A stretch of 64,000 nucleotides of DNA from Collybiopsis luxurians FD-317 M1 (GCA_000827265.1 KN834812.1:71740-135739), one strand, 5' to 3'; counted from the first letter of the stretch, positions 12,060 to 24,419 are shown. Numbers and translations: made by a program. Notes: generated from the letters alone by a model not told the origin.

Positions 12060-13320
12060 TTTATGACTCGATAAGTTCCAGGAGGAAACCCGTATGAACA
12101 TCAGTGTGTTCTGTTGTGGGCCAAGTTGCTGAGTCTGCATTTTGGAAGGGATCGTCTTCTGCCAGGACCTTTGGATGAATTCAAGGATCATGATATTGAC
12201 CGCATTATGGTTCGTAATTGATTTTTGTTTTACTTGCCGATACTTGTAAATTTTGCCGGCCCAACATAAAAAAGTGGCCCGATCTGCAAGCTGTGATGGT
12301 TTTTGCCGCAAGCAAAGACTTACTAACGGCATGTTATTTTGGCCAAGCGGAGGAAGTCGGACAAGGTGGGTAAAACGACACTGTGCTCTGATTATCATCT
12401 GTTCATGACCATTCAGCAAACTCTAGAATTATGAAAGAGGCCATGGTGTTTGATAAATGGCTTAGCAGTTTTTGGTCGTGTTTTGCAGCCAAGTTCCTCG
12501 AAAGAGCGGTAAATAGTAAAACCTATCTGCTATAGCATTTCGAGATAGTGGAACCAAAGTGGAACAGTCAATTCTTATATGTTTTTACCACTATCCAAGC
12601 CAAACATGCTTCTACAGTAAGTAGTCTCCTAAGATCTAGCGATGACTGTGAGGCTATACTATGTGGCGAAATTCAGACCCAAGCATTAGGTGTTCTGTAT
12701 CAAAAAATGATTAACTTCACGAGGTCGCGGGCAAGTTCTGGGCCTATGGCCAATGCAAATTGTCACAAATTATACACCCTAGCAGAGCCACCGCCTTACT
12801 TCCTTTGAATGCAGAAGGCTTTTATATTTATCCTTGTATATACAGTATAAATTCGGGATTCAAAAATCATCGGAAAGCATTCCCCGCCATCCTGCTCATG
12901 ACTCTACAAGAGCAACAATTACCTCTATGGGAGCTATCTTCTTTGCCACCTCTATAGCAGGAGCCTTTACGCTGACTGGATATGGTATGCATATTTTAGG
13001 AATATTCACTGCTATCAGAGCTTTAGTATATGAGAAGTTGCCAACGGTTTTCCAAATTTATCAGCTCACAATTTTCTTAATCTTGTTTATTTCCAGATTA
13101 AAATCCGGGACCCATGAACAAATTTTACTTCTTTATCACAATGTTTATTGCCTTCACTTGGATAATTAGTTTCGGTATGGTCTTTTGGTTAATATTCCCA
13201 AGAAAGTTGGTTCATTATCATCCAAGCCAATGCAGGACAGAAAATTTCGATGAAACAGAGTTACGATACTATTAACCCTGCTCAGATACAGCAACTTCTT
13301 GAAGGGTAAGATGGCTAATT
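12060..13320 (+). pseudogene. Relic of an unidentified, partly membrane-spanning protein gene
   Basis: Protein-like segments follow one another on the plus strand: EHQCVLLWAKLLSLHFGRDR with LLPGPLDEFKDHDIDRIM (12095-12213); IMKEAMVFDKWLSSFWSCFA (12428-12490); EIVEPKWNSQFLYVFTTIQA (12543-12604, followed by gtaagt); then a hydrophobic helix GAIFFATSIAGAFTLTGYG (12929-12985) and another, FYFFITMFIAFTWIISFGMV (13119-13180). Intron-like gaps lie between them and some frames are broken. I do not recognise the family. It lies between the two MFS relics and may be inserted DNA or a separate gene. Confidence 0.3.
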
Positions 13321-13739
13321 TCCAGAGACTATGTGAGAGGAAGCAAGTCTTGCATCAAGAGCAATGCTGGTGTGTTAGAATCCATTGTGAAGAGGTCAAG
13401 GCTGAAAATGAGGCGACGCGAAGGCTGAACGTTCAACGCGAACTGTCACACACGTGCTACAGGTGACAATAGTTACACTGCGACTTGTTCTTGATATAGC
13501 TCACTGATCGAGAATCAACTATACGTCAAAGTTAGTGCCATACTACTTTTTACTACCAAGATTGACTGTATATCATGGTTGAAGCTTGAAGCTTGAAGGC
13601 CCGCAAGGCAACGGGTTACGACACTATAAAATTAAGCGCCGACACGTGCTTCAATGTGATACCGAAATTCGTTGGTTCCTTACCGGTACCTCGTCTTTAC
13701 TGCTTTCTGAACTTTAGTTCTACTGAAGTGCTACCTTGT

Positions 13740-15000
13740 TTGTTATATCTAGTGGCGGCGTGCCCATCGAAAGTACTGCAATGTGGCGAGCAATCGACCT
13801 TTCCTCCCTCTCTACACAGCGATATTCCCTCCGTGTAGGTCTGTTCGTTCGTTTGTCCGCTCGTTTCAAACCAGCAGCTTTTGTTTTACTTTCCGTTGCT
13901 TTCTATTCATTATTCATTGGACTAATTACATACATAATTTTCAGGTACCAGTGAGTCTAACTCCTATTCCCCCTCGAAACTTCTATCCAGTTTATCCCGA
14001 CGCTATATCAGGAGGGGTTGATGCATCGCACGCCTAGGTCACCGTTGATACTAGTTGGATTGACTGGGAACATCGTACGTGTTGTTTTGTTTTTGTTTTC
14101 CGCTTTTTGTTTTGTTTTTTTTTTTTTTTTTTGGTTTTCCGCTTTTTTCTTTTTTTGTCGTCGATTTTTGTGGTCACGCATGCTTGTTGTTCCTCGTGTT
14201 GGATTTCCACCGGCATGCACGCGCGCCCTCTTGTGCTTACACTTAATATTCTGCAGATTATCGCTGATACGCCTCGACATTCAGTTTGACATTTCATAAT
14301 CTGATATACAGGTTGCATAGATTGTCTTCTCTCTGATCAAAGTTGACGCTTCGTATTGCTTGATGGCGGTTCGGGTGATGAACCATCTCCCAGGTAAGTG
14401 ATGTTTTTTCTTCGTGTTAGACCCAACGGCCATGTCCATCTCACTAGGTTTTTTCTTTTTGACTCTGAGCTAATGCGATTTCCTCTACCCTATATCCTAC
14501 TCGGCGCCGACGTGATTTCCCAACCGTATTCAAATGACGAAGAATTGCAATTGTTAGCTGGTGTACATTCGATGTCACTCCGCAGGTAATTGTCCTCTTC
14601 TTTCTCCCCCCCCTCTTCCCCTTCTTCCTTGTTTCTCTCTTCCTTCTTCCCTGCCCCTTCCTCTTCCCCACTCATGCACTTGTAAGTGCACGTTATCGTT
14701 ATGTTATGATCCCTCAACTAACTTCAAGTCCTCCCTTCCCTTCCATCTTCCCCTTTCCCTTTCACAACAGCTGGGACTCGGCGATACTTTCTCCGTAGCC
14801 AACAGCTGCCACATCGCGCTATGTCGAGCTCCACTGTGCCTCCTCCTTTGGATCGACAACTGACGCACTCATGTATGGATTTGCGCAGTGGGGTGGACGC
14901 TTGCTGGAGCTGCGGTGGTCAGTTGGGTGATTGGGGCGGTGCTTTTGAGGGGAATGGGGTTGGTTCTAATGTAGGAAAGGTACGTGTGGGGGGTTTGTTT
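13740..15000 (+). pseudogene. Relic of an MFS transporter (copy 2)
   Basis: Clear homology to copy 1 at 10736-11800. GGVPIESTAMWRAI (13752-13795) parallels GGVPIESPATWRTV. LILVGLTGNIV followed by gtacgtg (14045-14083) parallels LILLPSMLVGLAGNIV followed by gtacgtg. A GADVI element lies at 14503-14520. This copy also preserves a C-terminal helix, VGWTLAGAAVVSWVIGAVLL then RGMGLV (14890-14965), ending at a gtacgtg-like donor. Frameshifts and stops separate the pieces, and long T-rich tracts (14105-14160, 15015-15065) interrupt it. Non-functional MFS transporter relic. Confidence 0.5.
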
Positions 15001-15613
15001 GGGATGATAACCTTTTTTTTCCCATTTTCATTGTCGCTTCTGGCTTTTTTTTTGTTTTTTTTATGTTTGGGGGAGCAGGAGGAGCAGGAACAGCTCTGGT
15101 TGCTCTGTTTCGCTTCTGCCTGCGCTGGCATTTTGCTTTGCGTAGAGACTACGCATTGTTTACTCTCTATGTGCTCACTCATTTGTATGAACGTTTGTAT
15201 CGAACATCTCTATGTAGATTATTGTTGAAGTGTCCATATAATCATAGATTAGGACTTATTCGCTCAGATAACATTTCACGGCCTTGCATCTCGAATCCTC
15301 GATCCAATTCTCCTGGACAGCTTCGTTTGAGCGAGTATCGTATCTCACTTCTTGTATCCATTGTTGTCACAGCCACTCGCCTCGTCCATCATTCACGCCA
15401 TTTCAAAGTATAACTTGGTACGCGTATAATGATTGATCATTGTCCATACTTATCTAACTACATGAAGACGATACAGAGTCCATCGCTATGATACTATGTA
15501 TGATTTGATTTCGTCCATGATGACATAAATGAAAGATATGTAAGATCGTACGAGATTTTCATGAAAGAATCGTTAAGAGCGCAGGTTATCCAGTCAGAAT
15601 ACTTGACCCTCAT
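15001..15613. other. Intergenic between MFS relic and F-box copy 2
   Basis: T-rich tract at 15015-15065. 15395-15440 is similar to 300-345. No gene seen. Confidence 0.45.
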
Positions 15614-17890
15614 TCAAGCTCGAACATGGTCCATCAAATTTTCGACCTCCCCTTCAACTCCATGGACTAGAAAATTTCCAGAGTATTCATTCCGAAACTC
15701 CACCGCCATGTTAGGTTTGATGAGCTCTTTGACCAGCGACCCCATCACTGGCTCGAAATTGAGTACCATCACATTTACCTTACGCGGAGTGACCAGCTCC
15801 TTAGGCATGTTCAACCAAAAGGTATACCCTCTCAACCAATCGACTACTCGATTCTGAATCTGGTGCATCGTAATCTCTAGTCGTTCAAGGTCTCTGCACG
15901 GAAATACTGCGGGTGGGTCTGCGTCGTGAGTATAAACTGGTATAGCCAGACAGGCCAGCGTATAGTCGTCGCACCACCAAAGCTTGAGGAATTTGAGGCT
16001 GCAGCAGGCGAAGAAGAACGAAATCATGACGGGGCAAAAAGTGGGTGCTCTGTTCTGGAAAAATGCCAGCTCCGCGTCGTTGAGTTCCATCCGGGTCTCA
16101 AGGCCGAACTCCACGTTTTGAAGGGTGAGATGGCTAATTTGCCCGAGAGTGGGGCGCCAGAATTCGGTCATAGCTCTATATATAACACGTGCGTCGCTAT
16201 CAGGACGGTCGCTATCAGGGTCCGTTATCTGTGTGAGGAGCAACGAGGTGAGGCTGGGAAACTCCGAATGCTGGATGAAGAAAAATGAAGATGCGTCGAC
16301 TTCAAAGTTGAATAAAAGTTCTTTCAAATCCGGGAGGACTATCTTGTCGTCAGGGCCGATGCTAAAGTCAGGCATTGGAGTTGTGTTCTGGAGGCGTAGC
16401 TTCTGCAATGACTTTTGAGAGCACAACATATTCTTCAGTTCAGCAAAGGTGGGGCGGTGATCCTCCGGGAGTTCATTGAGGTCGAGCGACACCAATCCAT
16501 AACGGGGAATGAATTGGCTCCAGAGCAGAGGAAAACTGGTTAGGGAGAGCTTGCTAAGTCGGGGAAATAAGCGAGTGTTGAGGTCCAGCGCTGGAGGAAC
16601 TTCAGCGGAGTTCGCAAAGCAAGAAGAACCGGGTTCGGGTAAGGGGGGCTCTATCCTCCAAGTGGTATCTCGATGACAATCCACGTACTCCAGCAGCGGC
16701 ATGTTGTGATCGACAAAGGAGCTAAGCAGTAATTCGATAGATTCAAAATTTGGCGAAATGATCCTAATTTGCTGAAACCTTGCTGTGTACGGCAGAAGAA
16801 TGCCCCCGAGGGCACGAAAATGGGCTCTAGTCCAAAGTAAAACGTCGGGGCGCACAAATTCGGCCATAGTCAAATCCTGACGGTCGATATCCATATGAAT
16901 GCTGAGAGGTAAATCACGGCTCCTGGCAAGATTTTTGGCCAAATAAGGGAAAACTTCTCGAGCTTGGTCAGGCGGGATGCGAAGGGGATCTGAATGATCA
17001 AATGGCTTCGTTAAATCGGCTGAACTAATCGTAATAAAGATATCGGTCCAGAATCCAGGGTATCCAACATCGCCGCGCGCCAGGATTTGCAGACTTGCGA
17101 AAGATGACGACGTTGTCGCTCTTTGCGACGATACCCAAAATCAAAATCGAAAGGAAATTTGGAAAGATAAGTGATTAGGAGAATTTCGAGCAACACATCT
17201 ACGGGAAGAGTAAGAATAGGAGGACAATCCATCGAGATAATCAATTTCGCTGGATAGGCGTAATTGAGAAAGAACACAAATGTGGGCTTGTGGGGGACGG
17301 CAAGGAGCTCGCTTTTATGTAGATTATTCCCTTTGTTAGCCAAAAAGACCACGAGTTTGACCTTGGAATACTGCCACTCCTGGCGCTCCATATCAAGCAC
17401 GGAGGATCCTATACTTGGTAAGGGGCGGGCCCGTACACATCGGACAAACATCAGCAAATACTGGTCTTGCTTTCCAATTATCAATTCAATATAAGAGGTA
17501 AAGGCAGTCATTAATATTTCACGCTTATATACTGCCAGGTTGGCCGCGATTGGGACCACTGCCTCTGAATCCTATCTACCTATCGGCCTTGTACGTCCCC
17601 AATCATGTAGTTGAATACTAACCCCCTCGCATGCAGAGATTCCTCAACGGGACCACGCTTTGTAATAACAAAGTAACTCAGCATTGAAGCTCTTTTGTCT
17701 ATGAGACAATGCGCGATTCGACAAGTTGTCAAAAGGGGGAGGTTATGAAAACCTTTGGAAGACGACCTTGACAGACAAATTTGAGTTATTGCGGGGTAGT
17801 GGGCTACCAATCGTCAGTTCTCCCGAGTCGGAGTTTTGTCGTGGCTGTATTCTCTATCAGTTGACTATTCGAAAGTTGAGCACAGTGAGC
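15395..17890. repeat. Segmental duplication around F-box genes, right copy
   Basis: Partner of 300-3470. Divergence is moderate in the coding part and higher outside, so the duplication is not recent. Confidence 0.7.
15614..17232 (-). pseudogene. F-box protein, second copy, frameshifted after the F-box
   Basis: Paralogue of the gene at 598-2262. The N-terminus from 17232 reads MDCPPILTLPVDVLLEILLI and SQVCKSWRAAMLDT, an F-box matching copy 1. Around 17056-17064 this copy has one base fewer than copy 1 (one C is missing in the ACCCC run of the 'DTP-FW' codons). The F-box frame then runs into an unrelated tail, and the remaining 440 or so codons, fully similar to copy 1 (for example AKNLARSRDLPLSIHMD and ISHLTLQNVEF), continue in another frame to the stop at 15614. 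No other interruption is seen, so the lesion is recent or is a sequencing error. Confidence 0.8.
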
Positions 17891-18433
17891 TGTACCCCGA
17901 GCTACTTGGGTAAGCTTAAAAAGACAGTTCACACACACAGCGTATGCACAAAGGTCGTATTCTTAGTGAGGGAAAGAATACATGCTTGATAACTACATTT
18001 CATAAATCGCCGGTGTGCCACTCAGTGCAGGGCCCTTGTCAATACTGGCTGTTATAGCATCTTGCCACGTTTCGGAGTGTTACTGTGAGCAGAGTTTTAA
18101 CGTCATGAAGTTGAGAGGTGCACTTTACCCAATTTCGACCCTTCGAGAACGCATATCTTGCTATTGAGCTTATGGGGCTTTGACCATGTTCAACGAAGAG
18201 CCGCTTAAAACTTGTAGGTGGACTTGAACCCAATTTACCAGAAAGGTTCAATGAGTAGAATTAAGCAGTGATAAGTAGTAATACAATGAACATTGAAGAA
18301 CAGCAATTAAAGTACAAAGGTAGAATGTCATCGAGAGAGCAGCGTGGACAGCAGAGAGCAAGCATAAAAATACAGTAGATGATATAAAAAAACAATCATG
18401 ATGGTGTGTGTGTGTGTAAATCGTGATAGTCGT
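17560..18433. other. Intergenic, end of the duplicated segment
   Basis: 17600-17890 is the distal block of the F-box duplication. A (GT)n run lies at 18403-18416. No gene seen. Confidence 0.4.
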
Positions 18434-18838
18434 CTATGGGCGTCTGGAATCTAGGGAGTGTCCCGTATCTGTAGTCTGTTTGGTGTAGTTCGGGATGTAG
18501 ATTATTGATAGGCTGATTTTCTGTTCGTATGGTTGTTCGTAAGGGTGTTCGTAAGAGTGTTCGTGGGCGTTCTTATTCATGTTCGTATGAGCGTTCGTAT
18601 GAGTGTTCGTATGGGTGTTTGTATGGGCGTTCGTATGAGTGTTCGTAGTCGTGTTGGCGTTCGCGTTCGTGTTGGACAGACCCCTGGCCGTGTGAGGACA
18701 AAGGAATAAATGTCGTTCCAGACTAGGTCTACTAGCGTTCGGAATTGCAACTGAACGTGAGATATCGATGATGATGAGGAAGACCAAGATGAATCCGGAG
18801 GATGAAGAGGAAAAGGTGAATAGGGACTCGGAGACCAC
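18434..18838 (-). CDS. Possible small protein with Asn-Thr-His-Thr repeats
   Basis: A 134-codon frame with a hydrophobic N-terminal stretch (GFILVFLIIIDI), followed by a repetitive middle built from N-T-H-T and N-A-H-T units, then Tyr-Glu-rich units. The repeat is encoded by a 12-bp minisatellite, so open frames would be expected in several phases by chance, and an alternative frame 18577-18843 is also open. It lies just downstream of the gene at 18875-20101 on the same strand and could be its 3' UTR. Low confidence. Confidence 0.25.
   Translation of the reverse strand: MVSESLFTFSSSSSGFILVFLIIIDISRSVAIPNASRPSLERHLFLCPHTARGLSNTNANANTTTNTHTNAHTNTHTNTHTNAHTNMNKNAHEHSYEHPYEQPYEQKISLSIIYIPNYTKQTTDTGHSLDSRRP
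18531..18686. repeat. 12-bp minisatellite
   Basis: About a dozen imperfect tandem copies of GTTCGTATGAGT (variants GTTCGTATGGGT, GTTCGTAAGAGT). Because the unit is a multiple of three it keeps every reading frame open. Confidence 0.85.
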
Positions 18839-18874
18839 TCCATAAGTTGCTATGTAGAGGAGAAGGACGCCATC

Positions 18875-20101
18875 CTAATTCGGATACGTATAAAGCAACT
18901 CCGAGCTCCCATCATGTCTCGTCCCGATATACAATATCGAATCTTGCGTGATTCCCTTCGAAAGAGAATATCCCTGATCCCTCGAGCGCTTTCTACCCGC
19001 ATCTTCGAATCCGAATCCGAGTCCCAATTCAGGGGGGCATCCATATCCGGATCCATATTCATATCCACATGAGTTCCAGTCGACCCAGTAATCCAAATCG
19101 ACATCAAGTCCCAGTTCATTAAAGCCATCATTAGCGTATCGATGTTGATCCTGATGCCGACTGGTCCCTGCAGTGGCCAGAGTCAATTTCGCCAACCTGG
19201 CACTCCCGGCGGAAGTATTACGCTTTTCGTCCGCGGCGACGATGGTAATCAACACACCGAGCTCGAGGGAGATCGCTAGAGCGCGGGATATCGCTCGTGG
19301 GTCGGTGCGGAGGAACTTGCCGTAGGAGGTGTGCATGATGGCTGGGTCGACGCGGACTTGGGCTAGGATGGTTCGGGCTGTGCATACGATTGATAGGATA
19401 TAGAAGTTTAGAATTCAGTAGTTAGGATTGGGAGTGAAAATGAACGTACATGAAGGTGGTTTCGAGTCATCAACATGATTACGGGACCTTGACCTCGACT
19501 CGCGAGGAGAACCGGAGGCGTAATACGCTTGCCATGTAAAGTATTGCGACGCTGACGCTGACCTTCGTTGATCGTCTCGAGAGCTTGACTTGGGTCCCTT
19601 GAACCCGATCCACACCCTCGAACCGAAAGCCGGGCCGAACTCAACCAAAGGGATATCATACTCCTTCGAAATCGTAGCTCGACCGCGAGGATCAACTGTA
19701 TTGCGTTGGAGTGGGAACCCTCCGTCAAAGTTTCCGTCTCGGAGACGGTGGAGGAGGTGCACGCGGAGGTCGTTGAGGTGTTTTGGGTTGGGGTTTGGGA
19801 GGGTTGCGGGTGGGGGGATTGGTGATGGGGATAAGGATGATGGTGATGACGAGGAGGAGGAGGAAGAGGTGAAAGAGGAAAAGCTTTGTGAAGAGGAGGG
19901 TCTTGAGGGATATACGAAGGGGTGGAGGGATGAGGCGTCGTAAGGATGAGGGGGTTGGAGGTAGTAATGAGCTTGATCTACAGGCTGTTTCAACGGAGCT
20001 GCGAACTGTCTTTTATCGGAGATGTAATGCTGGTGTTGGTGGTGAGGTCCAGGTCGTACATCGGGGGTAGAGTAAGGGTAAGGATACGGATATGCCACCA
20101 T
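18875..20101 (-). CDS. Hypothetical low-complexity protein, two exons
   Basis: Exon 1 runs from 20101 to about 19452 and begins MVAYPYPYPYSTPDV. It has a His-rich stretch (PHHQHQHY), a long Ser run, and a more ordered part (LNDLRVHLLHRLRDGNF, EYDIPLVEFGPAFGSRVWIG). A GT-AG intron of about 70 bases (donor gtacgt, acceptor gcacag) leads to exon 2: RTILAQVRVDPAIMHTSYGK then LRTDPRAISRALAISLELGV, ending after a Gly/Tyr-rich segment at 18875. No family is recognised. The ordered parts and the clean splice junction argue that it is a real gene of roughly 385 codons. Confidence 0.6.
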
Positions 20102-21706
20102 TTTGGGACGTGTGATAGAAGGAAATAGTCGTTCAATAGTCTAGTCGTAATAAACAAGAGTAAGTTGAGTCTAAACGAGCTTGCTCGAAGATTTGGACGG
20201 GGAACTGTGCGCTGCAACGGATAACGACCTGCCTCGAATCATTTGCGCCATTTATATACGCGCGAAATGTACCTGCATCATGGCTGTCGTCAGTTGTCGG
20301 ACAAAAAGCATTCTACATACGAAGACAAGGATGCTTGAAGAAACATTTTTGTTGAAGGACTAGTTGTCGTTGTCAAGTCGACTGAGGGTTTAGACGAAAG
20401 GATTGAATTCAGTTTAGGTTGGTTTGATTGATCTTACATTGAACGTAGCCGACGGTTGATATGTAGCGACATTCTACAATGCAGCCTTTATTTTTAAACA
20501 AAGACTGTAATGTCAATAAAACAAAAAACGGTAACTGGGGAACGCGTCTTTCCCTGAATGACGGGACCCACAACTTGAGGAAAACAAGAGAAGGTTTGCT
20601 TGAACACTTGACGACCTTTGAATTGCTATTTGTATTCTTGCTTTTGCCTTATTCGTAGCGAGAGCATGGTGGTGATAAAAGAACAAGGGGAAAACAAGCG
20701 CTCATCTCAATGGGCGTCGGGCGCTTATTGATGTGTTTGTCAGCCTTTTGTGCTCTTATCAAGCGACACTTGTACCATTGAAGGACCGTCAGTCAGAAAT
20801 TTTTGAGGTGTTTCCGTGACATTTCTTTTGAATCTTCGGCGCTGCGAACTTCGAAGTCACAGCGTCATGTAAAGTAAGTTTCTAGCTCAACTTTTCTCAT
20901 ACGATACAGATTCCCACAAGATTCTCACTAGGTTACGCGTTTGAACGTTTAATGTGTGAATCAATCCCGGACGTCCCGGAACGGTTCTGACATCCGTTTA
21001 ACTGAGAATGTAAGTTTCCTACGTCTACTCTATCTGTATACTATGAAGGAGCGAGATGAATGGAAAAACTGAGAAACACAATTTACGCACAGCTAGGTCC
21101 ATACTTCTGGCTGAATGTTTTTCGTCGTTTATCATGCAACCTTGAGTTGCTGAAAGTATCTGGTACGGTGCGCAGCGTAGCGATGTATTGAAGCTGCGAA
21201 CTGTCCTCGTATAATACAGGCTCTCACCCTCTCTCAGCTGTTACATAGGATATGATACACTTTGGAGATTATCCGGAACGTCATTTATCTCCGCACACCC
21301 GGGACGGTTCGAACTAGCTTCTTCAATTGAGAAAGTAAGTTTGCTACGTATGTACATACCTCATGATGAAGCTAGAACAACGACAAAACTGACGATAGAT
21401 CATCTGGCCATAGGTAGCTAGGCAGTCGATCCGTTCGTCCTCCCCAGCAACTTTGAGCTGGTAAATCTATCTGGTACGGTATACCGTACGAGACAGACGA
21501 AGGCGGGCCGTCGGTATGTTTAATGTCCCTGGCGGTCCGACTGATGCTATCATGTTCGGACCGACAAATCCGGAACGAAGTCTCCGCGCCCCTCAAACTA
21601 GTTTCTCCGCTTATTTAAAAAGCCCCCATTCTCTCGCCCACACTCCCCCGCAATCCTCCACGTCACATCCCTCCCTCACCTATAATATTCAGTTATTCTT
21701 ATCATT
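20102..21706. other. Intergenic and promoter region of the enolase-superfamily gene, with degenerate repeats
   Basis: No gene. Two imperfect direct repeats spaced about 325 bases are visible (about 20930-21190 and 21255-21500). Landmarks are a CGG(A/G)ACGGTTC element, an 'ACTGAGAATGTAAGTTTCCTACGT'-like element (shorter in the second copy) and TATCTGGTACGGT. A shorter third trace starts at about 21568. The palindrome TACGGTATACCGTA is at 21474-21487. Confidence 0.5.
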
Positions 21707-23727
21707 ATGCCAAAAATTACTGGATTCGAAGTACATGGTAAGTATGGTACACTCGTTCTTTAGAATTGAGAACTGACATACCGCTTAGATGTACGCTTTC
21801 CTACATCGCTCACTGGCGATGGTACGGATGCCATGTATGTACACACACTCCACTCTTCAAACCGTAGTAGTCTCTTAATAGTTTTTTAGGAACACCGACT
21901 GCGACTACTCCTCCGCCTACATCACCCTCCTCACCGATACAGACCTCGTCGGACACGGCATGACCTTCACCATCGGACGAGGCAACGATATCGTCTGTTC
22001 CGCCATTCACCAAGTCGCCTCCCGCCTCCTCGGCAAATCCACCGAAGACCTCTTCTCCGACATGGGCCAGACCTGGGACTACATGATGTCCGACCCCCAA
22101 CTGCGCTGGATTGGTCCAGAAAAGGGCGTCATCCACATCGCCACGGGTGCGGTGAACAACGCGGTGTGGGATATGTACGCTCGGTCGAGGAATAAACCGC
22201 TATGGAAGTTGGTGGTGGATTTTACACCGGAGGAGTTGGTGAGGAGTGCGGCGTGGAGGTATATTTCGGATGCGATTACCAAGGAAGAGGCGTTGGAGAT
22301 GTTGAAGAAGATGGAATCGAGTAAGAAGGAGAGGGAGGCGAAGGTTAGGGAGTTGGGGTAAGTTTTGATTATATTTTTAGACTTTTTAAATAACCTTACC
22401 ACCCTTCTTATGTAGATACCCCGCCTACGTCACCTCCGCAGGCTGGCTCGGCTACTCTGACGAAAAAATCGCCCGTCTGACGAAAGAAGCCGTAGCCATG
22501 GGCTTCAACCACTTCAAAATGAAAGTCGGCGCAGACCAGGCCAACGATATCCGCCGGGGCAAAATCATCCGCTCCATCATCGACGATCCACAGTACCTGC
22601 CCCCCGGAGCCAAACCGCGCGATCCCAATGGGGAGGATCTGAAGGGGAAAAATGCGGGCCCTACGGGGAGCGTGCTGATGATTGACGCGAATCAGGTGTG
22701 GGATGTGAATCAGGCGGTAGAGTATGTGAAGGGTTTGGAAGAGATCAAACCATGGTCAGTCGTTCCTCAATGCCCTTTACCCAACTCCTCCTGATCTGCT
22801 GTTCTTTTTCTATTTTAAACGCTTCTTTACTTTTCATATTTTTTACGTACGTATGTACTGCAGGTTTATCGAAGAACCCACCGCACCAGACGACATTCTC
22901 GGTCACGCGGCCATTCGCAAAGCTCTCAAGCCCCATGGGATCGGCGTCGCTACCGGCGAACACGCGCATAACCGAATGGTGTTCAAGCAGTTGTTACAAG
23001 CCGACGCTATCGACGTGTGTCAGATCGATTCGTGTAGGTTGGCTGGGGTGAGTGAGGTGATTAGTGTGTTACTTATGAGTGCAAAGTGAGTTTTGAGTTC
23101 CTTTTCTCTCTATCCTTGCAAGTTCGGTCGTCCTTGGACTTTGGGTTATGCGTGCTTTACCGTGGATATTTTTCGGTGAAAAAAACTACGTTTTAGCACA
23201 TGCTGATGTTGTCGGTTTAGATTCGGTGTCCCCGTGTGCCCTCATGCGGGTGGAGTGGGGTTGTGCGAGTATGTGATTCATTTGAGGTGAGGTTTCGTGT
23301 CAAGTTGTATATATCATCAGCGCTCATGTTCCTCTTCATCGTTCTCTCACTGACTCCTTCTCCGCTTATCCAAACCCGCCTCCGCCTCGTCCAAATCCAT
23401 CCATGTCCATTTCCACTCCTTATACCAACCCGTTCCCATTCCCATTCCCATTCTTTATACCATACACCCCCCACTAGCCTAATCGACTACATCGCCATCT
23501 CCGGCACCATGGAACGCAACGTCCTCGAGTATGTCGATCATCTCCACGAGCATTTCGTCACGCCGTGTTCGATTAACGAGCGGGGGAGGTATAACGTGCC
23601 GGACAAACCGGATGAGGGGTATAGTATTGAGATGTTCAAGGCGAGTATTGCGGAGTATGAGTGGCCGAGTGGGAGTTATTGGGCGGGGAGGAGGGGGGTG
23701 AATGGGGTGAATGGAGCCAAAGTTTAA
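21707..23727 (+). CDS. Enolase-superfamily sugar acid dehydratase (L-fuconate dehydratase / ENOSF1 type)
   Basis: Seven exons: 21707-21737, 21789-21834, 21890-22357, 22416-22754, 22864-23085, 23221-23286 and 23478-23727. All introns are GT-AG. The protein (about 470 residues) starts [18 protein letters not shown] and has the signature of the mandelate racemase subgroup. HFKMKVG supplies the KxK general base, MIDANQVWD and [10 protein letters not shown] supply metal-binding Asp and Glu, [12 protein letters not shown] the third acidic ligand, and [13 protein letters not shown] the His of the opposite face. The combination [32 protein letters not shown] and [19 protein letters not shown] is that of L-fuconate dehydratase-like proteins, which dehydrate acid sugars to 2-keto-3-deoxy acids in the cytosol. 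All catalytic residues are present. A fragment of its 3' end is repeated at 29787-29930. Confidence 0.9.
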
Positions 23728-24419
23728 TATCTAGGTATTGGGTTGAGTGCTTTGTGTGTTTTTTTTATTGTGTTTTTTTTATATAGATACCATCAGTCAT
23801 GCAAAAAAGCGAATCCTAAATCCTGTTATTTGTCCCGCTTGTCTCATATAATGGTCAGTAGGTGCAGTGACTGAGTGAGCGATGTCGATTTTGCAGCTCT
23901 GGACAGAGCCTCGGAGCGGCAGACTCCCAACCTCTTCAGAAATCTGAGAGTTCTGTTCTGTTCTAGCATTCATAAGGGATTCTTTTAACAGATCTTGCTC
24001 TCCTGCTATTATCCCGATTCCCCACTGCCACGGCTTACCTTACACAGATCATATAACTTGTCAGTGTATGCCGATAGTCTGCTTACAGGAGACTAGTGCT
24101 TACCCGAAGTGTTGCTTTTACTACATAGGTGTGTTTGCCTCAAATTCTGTTCCAACTTCAAGTACTTGCCGTACCCAACCAGCCTTCCGAATCCACTACT
24201 TACAAAAAAGTCGCAGGTTGTTATTGAATTGACTTTGTACCTTGAAGTCAATAAGGTTCATACTGCCGAATTCAACTTTGGCCACAAGTCTTCACTCGTG
24301 GGACTAGCTCGAATAAATACAGCATTTGGTGTCGTGAAGATCTGTGGCGGCAGGTGACACGGATAGTGCACTTGTATATATAGGTCCATACCGAGGCCGT
24401 TTGACCTAACCAACCCAGA
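23728..24419. other. Intergenic between dehydratase and P450 copy A
   Basis: No gene seen. 24245-24419 is similar to 27230-27409 and belongs to the tandem P450 duplication. Confidence 0.5.
24372..24384 (+). promoter_or_regulatory. TATA box, P450 copy A
   Basis: GTATATATAGGTCC about 40 bases before the ATG. The same element occurs before copy B at 27354-27367. Confidence 0.5.

Noticed and set aside
14008..14320. Lysine-rich and phenylalanine-rich overlapping frames
   Set aside because: They come from a poly-T tract inside an MFS relic.
19408..19728. Alternative minus-strand frame within the 18875-20101 gene
   Set aside because: Shadow of the coding exon. The spliced model is more coherent.
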